From assembly GCF_004367585.1 (NCBI RefSeq), contig NZ_CP038015.1, forward strand, positions 2,920,001-2,984,000: a DNA stretch of 64,000 nt. The letters run 5' to 3'. The notes below the pieces were generated by a model, which worked only from the letters and a program-made list of their open reading frames with translations, was not told the DNA's origin and ran no database searches. Source of the DNA: Paenisporosarcina antarctica. Its GTDB lineage: Bacteria; Bacillota; Bacilli; Bacillales_A; Planococcaceae. Every line of letters begins with the position of its first letter. Position 1 is the stretch's first letter. Shown piece after piece: positions 28,281 to 36,839 of the stretch. Both the position numbers and the translations under genes were made by a program.

Positions 28281-29108
28281 TTACATGTAGATGATAACAA
28301 TTAACACTGCTGCTAATACCAGTCGATATATTGCAAAAGGCGTTAACTTTACACGCGCAATTAATTTCAAGAAGAACTTAATGGATATTAGTGCAAAGAC
28401 AAATGCACTTACAAATCCAACGATATAAAACGACAGATGATCGAGCTCAACATACTCCCAGTTTTTCAACAGGGATAAGAAACTAGCTCCGAACATGATA
28501 GGAACGGCCATAATGAACGTAAAATCAGCTGCTGTGCGGTGATTCATACCAAACAACACACCACCTGAAATGGTCGCACCTGAACGTGAAAATCCTGGCC
28601 ATAATGAGAAACATTGCACAAGCCCTACAGAGAAAGCCTGCTTATATGTAATCTGATCCAACGTTTTCGTTTTTGGTACTTTCGGTCCGAATTTATCAGC
28701 CACAATCATTAATATTGCTCCGATGACTAATCCAACTAACACCGTTTCAACTGAAAACAAATGCTCATCAATAAAGTCCTCAAACAATAGACCTAACACT
28801 CCTGCTGGAATTAAACCTACAATGACATGTGATAATTTTAACTGAGACCCTGATGTTGTGCCTTTTAACTTATATAACCCTACTAAACTAAATAAACGTT
28901 TCCAAAAAACGACAATAACTGCAAAAATCGAGCCTAACTGAATGACAATTTTAAACGTATTTGCTGAATATTTACCGAGAAACTCAGATGTTCTTAACCA
29001 CATATCATCAACAATAATTAAATGCCCAGTAGAAGAAATGGGAGCGAACTCCGTCATCCCTTCAACAAATCCTAATATTAACGCCTTAAGCAAATCAAAT
29101 AGTTCCAT
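28281..29108 (-). CDS. uppP: Undecaprenyl-diphosphatase UppP (BacA)
   Basis: The 275-aa polytopic membrane protein has both catalytic signatures: EGMTEFAPISSTGHLI (residues 16-31) and the phosphate-binding PGFSRSGATISGG (about 170-182). It dephosphorylates C55-PP to C55-P, recycling the lipid carrier of peptidoglycan and giving low-level bacitracin resistance. It begins 9 nt after a DedA gene and is probably translated from the same mRNA. Confidence 0.95.
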   Translation of the reverse strand: MELFDLLKALILGFVEGMTEFAPISSTGHLIIVDDMWLRTSEFLGKYSANTFKIVIQLGSIFAVIVVFWKRLFSLVGLYKLKGTTSGSQLKLSHVIVGLIPAGVLGLLFEDFIDEHLFSVETVLVGLVIGAILMIVADKFGPKVPKTKTLDQITYKQAFSVGLVQCFSLWPGFSRSGATISGGVLFGMNHRTAADFTFIMAVPIMFGASFLSLLKNWEYVELDHLSFYIVGFVSAFVFALISIKFFLKLIARVKLTPFAIYRLVLAAVLIVIIYM

Positions 29109-29117
29109 AATATCTCC

Positions 29118-29729
29118 TTATGCTCTTGTTTTTCTAAATTGGACATACCACCAAATCGCGGCAAGTCCTCCTAATACAATCAATACGTACACAATATTTG
29201 AATAAACATCCATAACGCCAACGATTGATCCCCAATTATCCCCAACAGCCACTCCAACTGAAACTAAAATCGTATTCCAAATAAGTGTTCCTATGGTCGT
29301 AAATAACAAAAATAATCCGAATTTCATATTCGACATCCCGGCAGGAATTGAAATTAAACTACGAATTAAAGGAATCAAGCGACAAAATAATACCGTCCAA
29401 ATTCCATACTTATCAAACCATGCATCAGCTTTATAAATATCTTTTCTCGTTAAACGTAAAACACGTCCATAGCGGTCCACGATTTTCTCTAATCGTTTTA
29501 CATCTAGCTGTAAGCCAATACCGTAGAGAATAACGGCCCCAACTACAGAACCAGCAGTCGACACCAAAACAACACCTATTGGCGTCATAGCTGTTTGTGT
29601 CGTCATATATCCACCGAACGTCAAAATAACTTCAGATGGAATAGGAGGAAAAATATTTTCAAGCATAATGAGTAAAAATATACCTATGTAGCCGTACTGG
29701 CTCATTATATCAGTGATCCAGTTTTCCAT
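29118..29729 (-). CDS. DedA family membrane protein (candidate undecaprenyl-phosphate flippase)
   Basis: The 203-aa protein has the SNARE-associated/DedA fold. The features are ENIFPPIPSEVILTFGG (residues 23-39, re-entrant loop with acidic residue), FDKYGIWTVLFCRLIPLIRSL (about 105, with the conserved Arg) and SIPAGMSNMKFGLF. Some DedA proteins (UptA) flip undecaprenyl phosphate back inward. Direct pairing with uppP, 9 nt apart, makes that role plausible here but not demonstrated. Start ATG 29729 has GGTGGAG upstream; the longer frame is rejected for lack of a ribosome binding site. Confidence 0.9.
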   Translation of the reverse strand: MENWITDIMSQYGYIGIFLLIMLENIFPPIPSEVILTFGGYMTTQTAMTPIGVVLVSTAGSVVGAVILYGIGLQLDVKRLEKIVDRYGRVLRLTRKDIYKADAWFDKYGIWTVLFCRLIPLIRSLISIPAGMSNMKFGLFLLFTTIGTLIWNTILVSVGVAVGDNWGSIVGVMDVYSNIVYVLIVLGGLAAIWWYVQFRKTRA

Positions 29730-29778
29730 GTCCAATCTCCACCTTCTATCGTACAACATTACTGTGCTTTACCCATGT

Positions 29779-30870
29779 TTATTTCTTCGAAAACCTGATA
29801 GTAATCGACCAAATCTCCGAGCGTGAACCTAACCGTATCGGAGGTCCCCAAAAACCAAATCCGGAAGACACAAAAGCATGCATTGACCCTTTAAGTTTAT
29901 GTCCATGATCCAGCTCAAACAAGCGTCGCGTGAATAGATGATTCGGCCACATCTGACCACGATGTGTATGTCCTGAGACATGCACATCAACACCAAGCTG
30001 CGCAGGCGTATTTAAATTATAGGGCGTATGATCCATCACAAACCACGGTAGCTCTTCATTATCCGGCTTTAAACTTTCCAAAGACTTGCGCTTGCCATTT
30101 GTTGCATCTTCTCTACCCGATACATAGAACGCATCATCAATACAAATGGTTTCATCTAATAACATTTGTACGCCTGCTTCTTTCATCTCTTCTATTAAAA
30201 GCGGGATTTTCTTTCCATAATATTCATGATTTCCGACTACCCCATAGACACCATATGTCGTCTTTAACTGCCGCATGACAACTGACATCCCATCTTTGAC
30301 AAACCAAATCGGATCATCATCCACTAAATCCCCTGCAAGTAGCACAATATCCGGCTGCTCTCCATTCGCCAAATTCACAAACCGCTGCAAGTGCTTTTTA
30401 TTTGAAAGAAGACCTAAGTGGAAATCTGAACCTAGTACCACCTTTAACTCGCGATGGGAACTAGAATCTTTGTTCAGATGTATCGTTTTATAGCGAACAA
30501 CTGGAGAAAATGCCATATATGTTCCTATGATAAAAATGGATAAAAAGACGATCGCAAGTACATTTCCTGCAATAAAAATCGTTTGCTGAGATGGCCATAC
30601 TAAATAAACAATCGTTGTTATAGGAAACAAAATTACACCGTACTGCATCACGATAAACCAATACGACCCAATCATACTAAAATATTTTAGTCCATGACTG
30701 AACTTTCCAATGATGTAGCCAAATGCTAGTAGTGACCACAAAATGCCAAAGAAAACTGGGTGTATTGGCAAGTTCCATGTTAGAAGCCATTGATATGTGT
30801 TATAGCCTAAATAATAAACAAGTAGTGCATACATTGTTAGGATTAAAGTACCTATGCTAATTCTTTTCAT
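29779..30870 (-). CDS. Membrane-anchored metallophosphoesterase
   Basis: The 363-aa protein has four to five TM segments in residues 6-125, followed by a calcineurin-like phosphoesterase domain. Metal-binding motifs are GSDFHLG, LAGDLVDDD, GNHEYYG and VSGHTHRGQMWP, in the family order. It probably acts at the membrane surface; the substrate is unknown (YkuE-like members hydrolyse phospholipid-type substrates). Its start is 4 nt after the stop of the DUF4139 gene, and the DedA gene follows after 49 nt, so the four genes form a likely operon. Confidence 0.88.
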   Translation of the reverse strand: MKRISIGTLILTMYALLVYYLGYNTYQWLLTWNLPIHPVFFGILWSLLAFGYIIGKFSHGLKYFSMIGSYWFIVMQYGVILFPITTIVYLVWPSQQTIFIAGNVLAIVFLSIFIIGTYMAFSPVVRYKTIHLNKDSSSHRELKVVLGSDFHLGLLSNKKHLQRFVNLANGEQPDIVLLAGDLVDDDPIWFVKDGMSVVMRQLKTTYGVYGVVGNHEYYGKKIPLLIEEMKEAGVQMLLDETICIDDAFYVSGREDATNGKRKSLESLKPDNEELPWFVMDHTPYNLNTPAQLGVDVHVSGHTHRGQMWPNHLFTRRLFELDHGHKLKGSMHAFVSSGFGFWGPPIRLGSRSEIWSITIRFSKK

Positions 30871-30874
30871 GTTT

Positions 30875-32158
30875 TTAATTCACCTTTTCATCATGCGTTC
30901 GGTCATACCGGATAGTAAACGCTACTTTCACTTCAGATTTTGCTGGAACTGGCACAATCAATTGTATATCGCCATTTTTCCTTTTCCATTCATGTGTCGA
31001 TTTAACCACATCAAAAATGCCATAACTTGTGCTGTGATTAATAATGAGCTCAATTAGCTGATCTTTTTGGTTACGAATTAGGTATTCGACTTCTTCAAAT
31101 TCATAGCCATCTTTTTTGTATTCAGTAACGACTTCATTTTCCACTGTGATATCAAATGCTTCACCTGATTTAATGCGTACCAATTCACCCACTGCTGTAT
31201 GTGGAATCGAGTCTTCACCAATGAATTCAGATGATCCATTTTTCGGATTTTCTTTGTATAGTTTGAATCTGCCTTTAGGAAGTGGGATCCCAAGTCCATT
31301 CGCCACATCATTCAAGAAAGTAAAGTAGACGGTTGGATGATCACTATATGAATCTACTTCATACTCCATCTTCGATTTAACTTGATTAGCAGATAGAAGC
31401 TGGACTTGCTTTTGTTGACGGTCTTTAACCGTCAATTTTTCTGGCAATGTGTATAAATGATAGTCCGCAAATGCTTGGTGTTCAGGTTCATATGTTTCGG
31501 CTTGTGAGTAGACGATATCCCTTTGCATGCGACGTGGTGCTCGATTCACAGTACCAGCCATTAGTTTTACCGTTGCGTCTTGATAGGTCAAGCCAGAGTT
31601 ATTTTTCAAGGTCACCCACCCTGTCAAATCAAAATCATTGTCTCGAATTTGTGCTATATAATCAACATCCCAACTGAGTTCACGGGTTAAGTATGTGACT
31701 CGTGTATCTTCAGCTGTTTGTTCACGTATGCGCCATACAAGTGTGGGTTTTAGAATAAGTCCATCAGGTAATTCAGGCAAGCGCATTTCGCCTTCTGCGT
31801 CTAAAATAATTTCATTCGTTTGAAGGTCTTCGAGCACCAATCCATTTTGCGCGTTTAATAAACGATACGATTTTTCCACTCCTGTTTTCTTATCAACAAG
31901 CTTGATTTCACGTCCGACATACTTTTCAAGTAATTTAAATTTATCTACTAAATCATATTCATAGTTCAACTCAGCTACTTTTACACCTTTTACCTGTAGC
32001 GAATTTGGCTCAATCAGTTGTGGAACATCTAAATAATGTATGAGGTAATCTTCAGAAAGTAGAGGAATGGAGCGAATTTCTTGTACTAACGCGAAGCCGT
32101 CATTGTAAACAGTCAACGCTAAGTCTTTTGTTAAACTTGCAGGCATCATGGTCGGCAT
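30875..32158 (-). CDS. DUF4139-like protein, cytoplasmic
   Basis: The 427-aa protein has no signal peptide or TM segment. The central motif SWDVDYIAQI...WVTLKNNSGLTYQDATVKLMAG (about residues 160-205) is characteristic of DUF4139, with beta-strand-rich segments to the end (VPAKSEVKVAFTIRYD). Many relatives are longer and secreted; this form lacks the N-terminal part. The function is unknown. Start ATG 32158 has GGAGG 7 nt upstream. Confidence 0.75.
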   Translation of the reverse strand: MPTMMPASLTKDLALTVYNDGFALVQEIRSIPLLSEDYLIHYLDVPQLIEPNSLQVKGVKVAELNYEYDLVDKFKLLEKYVGREIKLVDKKTGVEKSYRLLNAQNGLVLEDLQTNEIILDAEGEMRLPELPDGLILKPTLVWRIREQTAEDTRVTYLTRELSWDVDYIAQIRDNDFDLTGWVTLKNNSGLTYQDATVKLMAGTVNRAPRRMQRDIVYSQAETYEPEHQAFADYHLYTLPEKLTVKDRQQKQVQLLSANQVKSKMEYEVDSYSDHPTVYFTFLNDVANGLGIPLPKGRFKLYKENPKNGSSEFIGEDSIPHTAVGELVRIKSGEAFDITVENEVVTEYKKDGYEFEEVEYLIRNQKDQLIELIINHSTSYGIFDVVKSTHEWKRKNGDIQLIVPVPAKSEVKVAFTIRYDRTHDEKVN

Positions 32159-32282
32159 AAGTTCCGCCTCCTCATTGTTTTGGAAAGTATATCATGATAT
32201 GCGTGATTTCTCATTGCAATACGTAGTGTTGATTTGGAGTTGAATTATTTCACTGTGTATATAGTGCTTCCCTTTGACGAGA

Positions 32283-32640
32283 GCCACAATTGCCACACAA
32301 ATTGTCGATTTCATCAACACAACAATCTCTCGTGGGCTCGTTATAGAAATCAAGTGAACCATTGACTGTTAATGCAAAGAGGTTTCAGTACGCTCCGAAC
32401 GAATCTTCTGCTGCACTGTAATCTAGGGAATAAAGAGTTGGGCTTGTGACTTCGTCACTCGCCCAACTCTATTTTTTAGATCATTTTGCGGCCGGGATTC
32501 GTCCTTCGCTCCCTTACAACCTAAGCGCGCACAGTTACGTTCGTTTGGTTTATTAGAGAATAGATACTTAACTATACCTAAAGATTCGGCCGAAGATACA
32601 ATTTCGACCTCTTTCTGCTTACTTTATATTAGATCATTCT
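32283..32640. repeat. Diverged intergenic repeat, copy B, with a different palindromic core
   Basis: The block begins gagccacaattgcc, contains gaggtttcagtacgctcc, and carries a hairpin (AGAGTTGGGC at 32434-32443 with GCCCAACTCT at 32461-32470, inner GTGAC/GTCAC). Then follow attttttaga, ttttgcggccg and a tail with gtccttcgctcccttacaa. The flanks match copy A at 21975-22385 but the palindrome does not. No gene was seen. Confidence 0.55.
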
Positions 32641-32696
32641 TTAAAGTAAATAAAGGCGTGCTAGTTAGAGACTAAACTTACTAAAGCCCAGTTAGC

Positions 32697-33263
32697 TTAA
32701 TAACAAACTTCTTTAATCTTCTCTACTAATAACCGAACAAGAAAATCATAACCTTTGTCTCCAAAATGAAGTCCATCGTTTCTTATCCCTTTAAGTATTT
32801 TAGGATAGTCATCCAAAGCAATCATTATTGAAAAAAAATCGATGAAATGACTTCCAGTATCAACTGCTACTTGTTTAACTGCCGAAGCATAATCGAATAA
32901 GACTTCATTGGTTCTAGCAAATTGAACCTTTTCATCAACTGGGGCTGGTGATATTAAAATTGTTCTTTCAGGTTTAATCATTTGAGTGATTTTATAAATG
33001 TTATTTTTATAAGTTTCCAAATCTACCATTTTATGAACTGCTGCATCATTAGCACCAAACAATACTGTTACTAAATCAGGATTATATTTAATCACATCAT
33101 TCTCAATTCTGGAAATAGCATCGATAGTGTTATTTCCTGATACACCAGCATTTATAAATTCAAAACCGTCCACTTGCTCAGCTAACTTTGTTGTTAGCAT
33201 AGGCGTATCTAATCCTTCTTTTCTAGCCGTAATACTGTCCCCAAAACATACTAATTTAAGCAT
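32697..33263 (-). CDS. SGNH/GDSL family hydrolase
   Basis: The 188-aa protein has block I FGDSITARKEG (Ser nucleophile, residue 10), block II NAGVSGNNT, block III FGANDAA and block V DGLHFGDKGYDF with the Asp-x-x-His pair. It is a complete catalytic set for an esterase/acylhydrolase. No signal peptide, so it acts in the cytoplasm; the substrate is unknown. It is monocistronic between two repeat-rich regions. Confidence 0.88.
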   Translation of the reverse strand: MLKLVCFGDSITARKEGLDTPMLTTKLAEQVDGFEFINAGVSGNNTIDAISRIENDVIKYNPDLVTVLFGANDAAVHKMVDLETYKNNIYKITQMIKPERTILISPAPVDEKVQFARTNEVLFDYASAVKQVAVDTGSHFIDFFSIMIALDDYPKILKGIRNDGLHFGDKGYDFLVRLLVEKIKEVCY

Positions 33264-33550
33264 CTGACTTCTCCTAATACATTTTTTGTTTGTTCAACTT
33301 TACAGTATATAACTGTTCGTTAGTTGAACAAGCAACCGGATGATCCGTCCATAAAACCTCAGTAGGTTGACATAACACGGGGTTGAGGAAGTGGTCACCT
33401 TTATTACTCCATTAGAAACAGTACCTTTACATGGCAGCTTTTTTACTATTGTCTTTTTAAAATAAACCTTTGAGGAGGGCCGTATGCCTGTTCTCCTTGA
33501 AAGTAAGCTAATTTATTTGGTATGCAAGAAATTATAAACGGACTTCCAGA
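33264..33550. other. Intergenic region with repeat fragments
   Basis: Contains ggttgacataac (33365-33376), which recurs at 34010-34021, and ctttacatggcag (33425 onward), which is inverted at 34062-34076. No gene is visible. Confidence 0.4.
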
Positions 33551-33850
33551 TCAAATTAAACCTTCTAAAGCCTTCGTCAGTGGCAACTCTTCTCCATCTA
33601 TATCACTTTCTAATGACGTCATTACATAGCACGTATTTCCTGCGCCTTGTTTTTTCAACAACTTCTCAATTTCTTTAGGGTCTGAATTGGGTGTAGGTAT
33701 CTCAAACATAAATTCTGTACGAAGGAAATCGTTTCTTCTCCCAAAAACATCATTGCGTTTTTGGGGTGAAGAAAGTTCGAATAGAACTCTTTGTTGAATT
33801 CTTTTAACGAAAAATGATTTAACAATTGTTTCTTCAATTTGTTTATTCAT
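33551..33850 (-). CDS. Small protein of unknown function
   Basis: The 99-aa protein starts MNKQIEETIVKSFFVKRIQQ and ends LTKALEGLI. It is charged, with no TM segment and no motif known to me. AGTGGAGGATT precedes the ATG at a good distance, supporting a real gene. A C-terminal SDIDGEELPL follows a CYVMTS core, looking like a small alpha/beta fold. It sits between inverted repeat fragments, so horizontal movement is possible. Confidence 0.6.
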   Translation of the reverse strand: MNKQIEETIVKSFFVKRIQQRVLFELSSPQKRNDVFGRRNDFLRTEFMFEIPTPNSDPKEIEKLLKKQGAGNTCYVMTSLESDIDGEELPLTKALEGLI

Positions 33851-34099
33851 CTAAATCCTCCACTCTTTAACTTCATCTTAAATACTACTCTATTGTGAGC
33901 ATCACTTATTATACTAAGTTGTACCATAAGTAGAGAAGAAGTGAGATGATCTTATACAAAAAGCATGTTCTAATTACTGAACTAGATTGAATATTGCATG
34001 CACCTCAGGTTGACATAACCCCACGATTTGGAAGTATTCAACTACTAGGTTCATTTTAAAAAACTGCCATGTAAAAGGGAGATCACTGAAAAACTTGTA

Positions 34100-34415
34100 T
34101 TTTTAAAATTTGTAATAGTGTTTAATTTGAAAAAGTCGACATTTCGTATTGATACTCTGATTCCTTCTGTAAAATCAAAATTCGTTTGAGGTTAACTGCG
34201 AATATGGTAATGGCTCCTTGCATCTGCATACCCGTGTCTATGTTTCAATTCACTATTTTTCGCTTCGATTTTATAGCGGGATTTCGCTTTTCCTCTTATG
34301 TTCTGTCGATTATATTTTCACAGAATAGGTCTTACTTTTAGCACCTTCTGTATAACACCCTTCACGAAACGGACCAACACATTCTGTTAGATTTTGAACA
34401 GATAAAGGAACCTCA
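34100..34415 (-). pseudogene. IS1182-family-like transposase remnant (C-terminal part)
   Basis: Minus-strand fragments in shifted frames read FREGCYTEGAKSKTYSVKI, then RQNIRGKAKSRYKIEAKN followed by SELKHRHGYA, and after an internal deletion MQMQGAITIFAVNLKRIL. These are the C-terminal signature blocks of IS1182-type DDE transposases. Frameshifts, a deletion and missing upstream sequence make it non-functional. Confidence 0.7.
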
Positions 34416-34450
34416 ATTTTTTAGATGAAAGAAAGTATATGTACAAGTGA

Positions 34451-34624
34451 TTGAAGTGGAAGGCGGCGGTAAAAGCATGTGCTCCTGCGGTTACTCGTCG
34501 CAAAGATATTGGACGAATTACAGTTCGTCCAATATCTTTCCAGCGGGATCAGCGGGACAGGTGAGACCCCGCAGATCGCGAAGCGACCGAGGAGGCTCAC
34601 CGTCCGCCTGAAACGGAAATCACC
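34451..34624. repeat. GC-rich dispersed repeat carrying a 16-bp perfect palindrome
   Basis: It begins ttgaagtggaaggcggcgg and ends with cgtccgcctgaaacggaaat. The region gacaggtgagaccccgcag is GC-richer than its surroundings. Within it AAAGATATTGGACGAA (34502-34517) and TTCGTCCAATATCTTT (34524-34539) form a perfect hairpin with a 6-nt loop. A decayed relative is at 3457-3530. This looks like the intergenic repeats common in Planococcaceae/Bacillaceae genomes. Confidence 0.55.
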
Positions 34625-34907
34625 TATAAAATTATAAATGAATTACAACGCCTTTTAATACCAACAAAATCCTTTTATAGAATTTCTAATAATAATAAAA
34701 ACACATCAATATGAAGTGATAACTTAATTCGGTTAAAACAGGTTTTATTATCCCGTATATTTCGGAATTAGTGATTTAAAACTGAACTGCTTAAACCAAA
34801 GGTGAGTCCTATATAGAAAGTGGTCACTAATCTCCTGCAGTAATCCTGCCCTCAAATTGTGGCTCTTATAACACGACACATTCTTGCGGGCCAGATACAG
34901 TAACATT
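34625..34907. other. Intergenic, no gene seen
   Basis: AT-rich sequence downstream of the acyl-CoA dehydrogenase gene. No clear terminator was found for the fad-type operon, and no plausible ORF. Confidence 0.35.
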
Positions 34908-36056
34908 CTATAACCCCATCTTCTTCGCAACAATTACTTTCATGATTTCATTGCTACCTGCGTAAATCGATGCAACTGGAATATCTCGATATCTTCTCGC
35001 AATTTTATATTCTTCCATATAGCCATATCCACCGTGTAATTGTAGGCATTCACCCGATATTTTCTTTGCCGTCTCGGTTAACCAATACTTAGCCATCGAC
35101 ACTTTTGAGACGATTTCTTTTCCTGCCAAATGATCTTCAATTAGTGATTCTAAAAAGGAATGCCCCAGTTCCACTTCTGTTGCCATTTCAACAAGCTTGA
35201 ACTGTGTATTTTGAAAGGCTCCGATTGGTTTGCCAAATGCTTTTCGAGACTTTACATAGGTAAGTGTCATATCGACCATATCTTCAGAAGCGGTTTGAGC
35301 GGAAATCGCCACCATTAAACGCTCTTGTTGCAACTTCTCCATTAAATACGTAAAGCCTTTTCCTTCTTCACCTATTAGGTTGTCTACAGGCACTAGGCAA
35401 TCTTCGAAAAATAGTTCAGCTGTATCTTGAGCATGCATACCTACTTTGTTCAATTTACGGCCACGTGTAAATCCAGGTGTTCCTTCTTCAATTATTAGAA
35501 GGCTAATCCCTCTATGTCTAGGCTCAGCTTTCGTTTCCGTTTTCACGGCAACAAGTATCAAATCACCATTTATACCATTGGTAATAAAGGTTTTTGATCC
35601 ATTGACCACATAATGGTTTCCTTTTTTCTCCGCTGTCGTTTGAATAGCTGCTAAATCAGATCCCGCTCCTGGCTCTGTCATGGCAATTGCAGTAATATGT
35701 TGACCTGTGATGCATCCTGGTAACCAGCGAGATTTTTGTTCCTCCGTGCCATACGCTTCGATATACGGAACGACGATATCATTATGCAGTCCAACACCAG
35801 TTAAGCTTGCTCCAACACGTTCTAGTTCTTCACCTATAATGACTGCGTAGCGAAAATCAGTCTCAAGTCCACCATACACTTCTTTTACTTGAGGACATAA
35901 ATACCCCATTTCCCCTAGCTTTCTCCAAAAAGATTTAGGAATCAAGCGGTCTTCTTCCCATTTTTCATATTGCGGAACTGCTTCTTTGTCTAAATACTTG
36001 CGAAGGGACTTGCGAAACATGACATGTTCATCTGTTTCAAATCGATATTTCCCCAT
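34908..36056 (-). CDS. Acyl-CoA dehydrogenase (beta-oxidation type)
   Basis: The 382-aa protein has FAD/substrate motifs AMTEPGAGSDLAAI (about residue 125) and KTFITNG (about 157). The C-terminal LQLHGGYGYMEEY and ASIYAGSNEIMK carry the usual end of the fold; the position of the catalytic Glu of medium-chain enzymes is occupied by Gly in YAGSNEI, as in several long-chain/branched-chain forms. It is the third gene of the operon with thiolase and an SDR, with AAGGAGG before the ATG. It should introduce the trans-2 double bond during fatty-acid degradation. Confidence 0.9.
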   Translation of the reverse strand: MGKYRFETDEHVMFRKSLRKYLDKEAVPQYEKWEEDRLIPKSFWRKLGEMGYLCPQVKEVYGGLETDFRYAVIIGEELERVGASLTGVGLHNDIVVPYIEAYGTEEQKSRWLPGCITGQHITAIAMTEPGAGSDLAAIQTTAEKKGNHYVVNGSKTFITNGINGDLILVAVKTETKAEPRHRGISLLIIEEGTPGFTRGRKLNKVGMHAQDTAELFFEDCLVPVDNLIGEEGKGFTYLMEKLQQERLMVAISAQTASEDMVDMTLTYVKSRKAFGKPIGAFQNTQFKLVEMATEVELGHSFLESLIEDHLAGKEIVSKVSMAKYWLTETAKKISGECLQLHGGYGYMEEYKIARRYRDIPVASIYAGSNEIMKVIVAKKMGL

Positions 36057-36068
36057 TAAAATTCCTCC

Positions 36069-36839
36069 TTATTTTGCTTGCATACGTATCGCGCCATCTA
36101 AACGAATTACTTCCCCATTTAGCATTGGATTGGTTAAAATGCTTTCAACTAATTGTGCATATTCACTTGGTTTGCCTAATCGATTTGGGAAAGGTACAGA
36201 ACTTGATAGTGCCGTTCGAGCTGGTTCTGGTAATCCTGCGAAAAGCGGCGTTTCAACAAGACCAGGCGCAATAGCCATGACGCGAATACCGTCTCTCGCA
36301 AATTCACGGGCAATCGGTAAGGTCATCCCTACAACTCCACCTTTTGAAGCACTATAAGCTGCTTGACCTATTTGTCCTTCAAATGCTGCGACTGAAGCAG
36401 TATTAATGATGACTCCTCGCTCCCCTTCTTCATTTGGGTCGTTTTGTTGCATAGCATGAACTGCAACGCGCAATACATTAAATGTGCCGATTAAGTTTAC
36501 TTGAATGACTTGCTCAAAGCGCTCAAGTGCGAGTGGTCCTTTTTTCGACACTACTTTTCCTGGTGTGGCAATTCCTGCACAACTAACTAACAAATTTAAT
36601 TTGCCAAAATGCTCGACTACTGATGCTACATTTCCTTCGACTTGCAGCGCATCGGTGACATTCGTTTGAAAGTAAGCCACTGACTCGCTTCCTAATTCTT
36701 GGACAAGTGCATGCCCGCGAACTTCATTCAAATCAAAAATAGCTACTTTTCCACCTTGTGCTACTAGACGACGAGTTGTTGCTTCTCCAAGTCCAGATGC
36801 ACCTCCGGTTACAATGGCGATTACTTCAGATGTCTTCAT
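36069..36839 (-). CDS. SDR family 3-hydroxyacyl-CoA dehydrogenase-like oxidoreductase (HSD17B10 type)
   Basis: The 256-aa classical SDR has TGGASGLG (NAD site, residues 11-18), CAGIATPG (about 93), the active-site Tyr-x-x-x-Lys in YSASKGG (about 164) and [16 protein letters not shown]. The last motif and the length match type II 3-hydroxyacyl-CoA dehydrogenases. It overlaps the thiolase stop by 4 nt. Its neighbours make beta-oxidation of a straight or branched acyl-CoA the likely role. Confidence 0.88.
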   Translation of the reverse strand: MKTSEVIAIVTGGASGLGEATTRRLVAQGGKVAIFDLNEVRGHALVQELGSESVAYFQTNVTDALQVEGNVASVVEHFGKLNLLVSCAGIATPGKVVSKKGPLALERFEQVIQVNLIGTFNVLRVAVHAMQQNDPNEEGERGVIINTASVAAFEGQIGQAAYSASKGGVVGMTLPIAREFARDGIRVMAIAPGLVETPLFAGLPEPARTALSSSVPFPNRLGKPSEYAQLVESILTNPMLNGEVIRLDGAIRMQAK

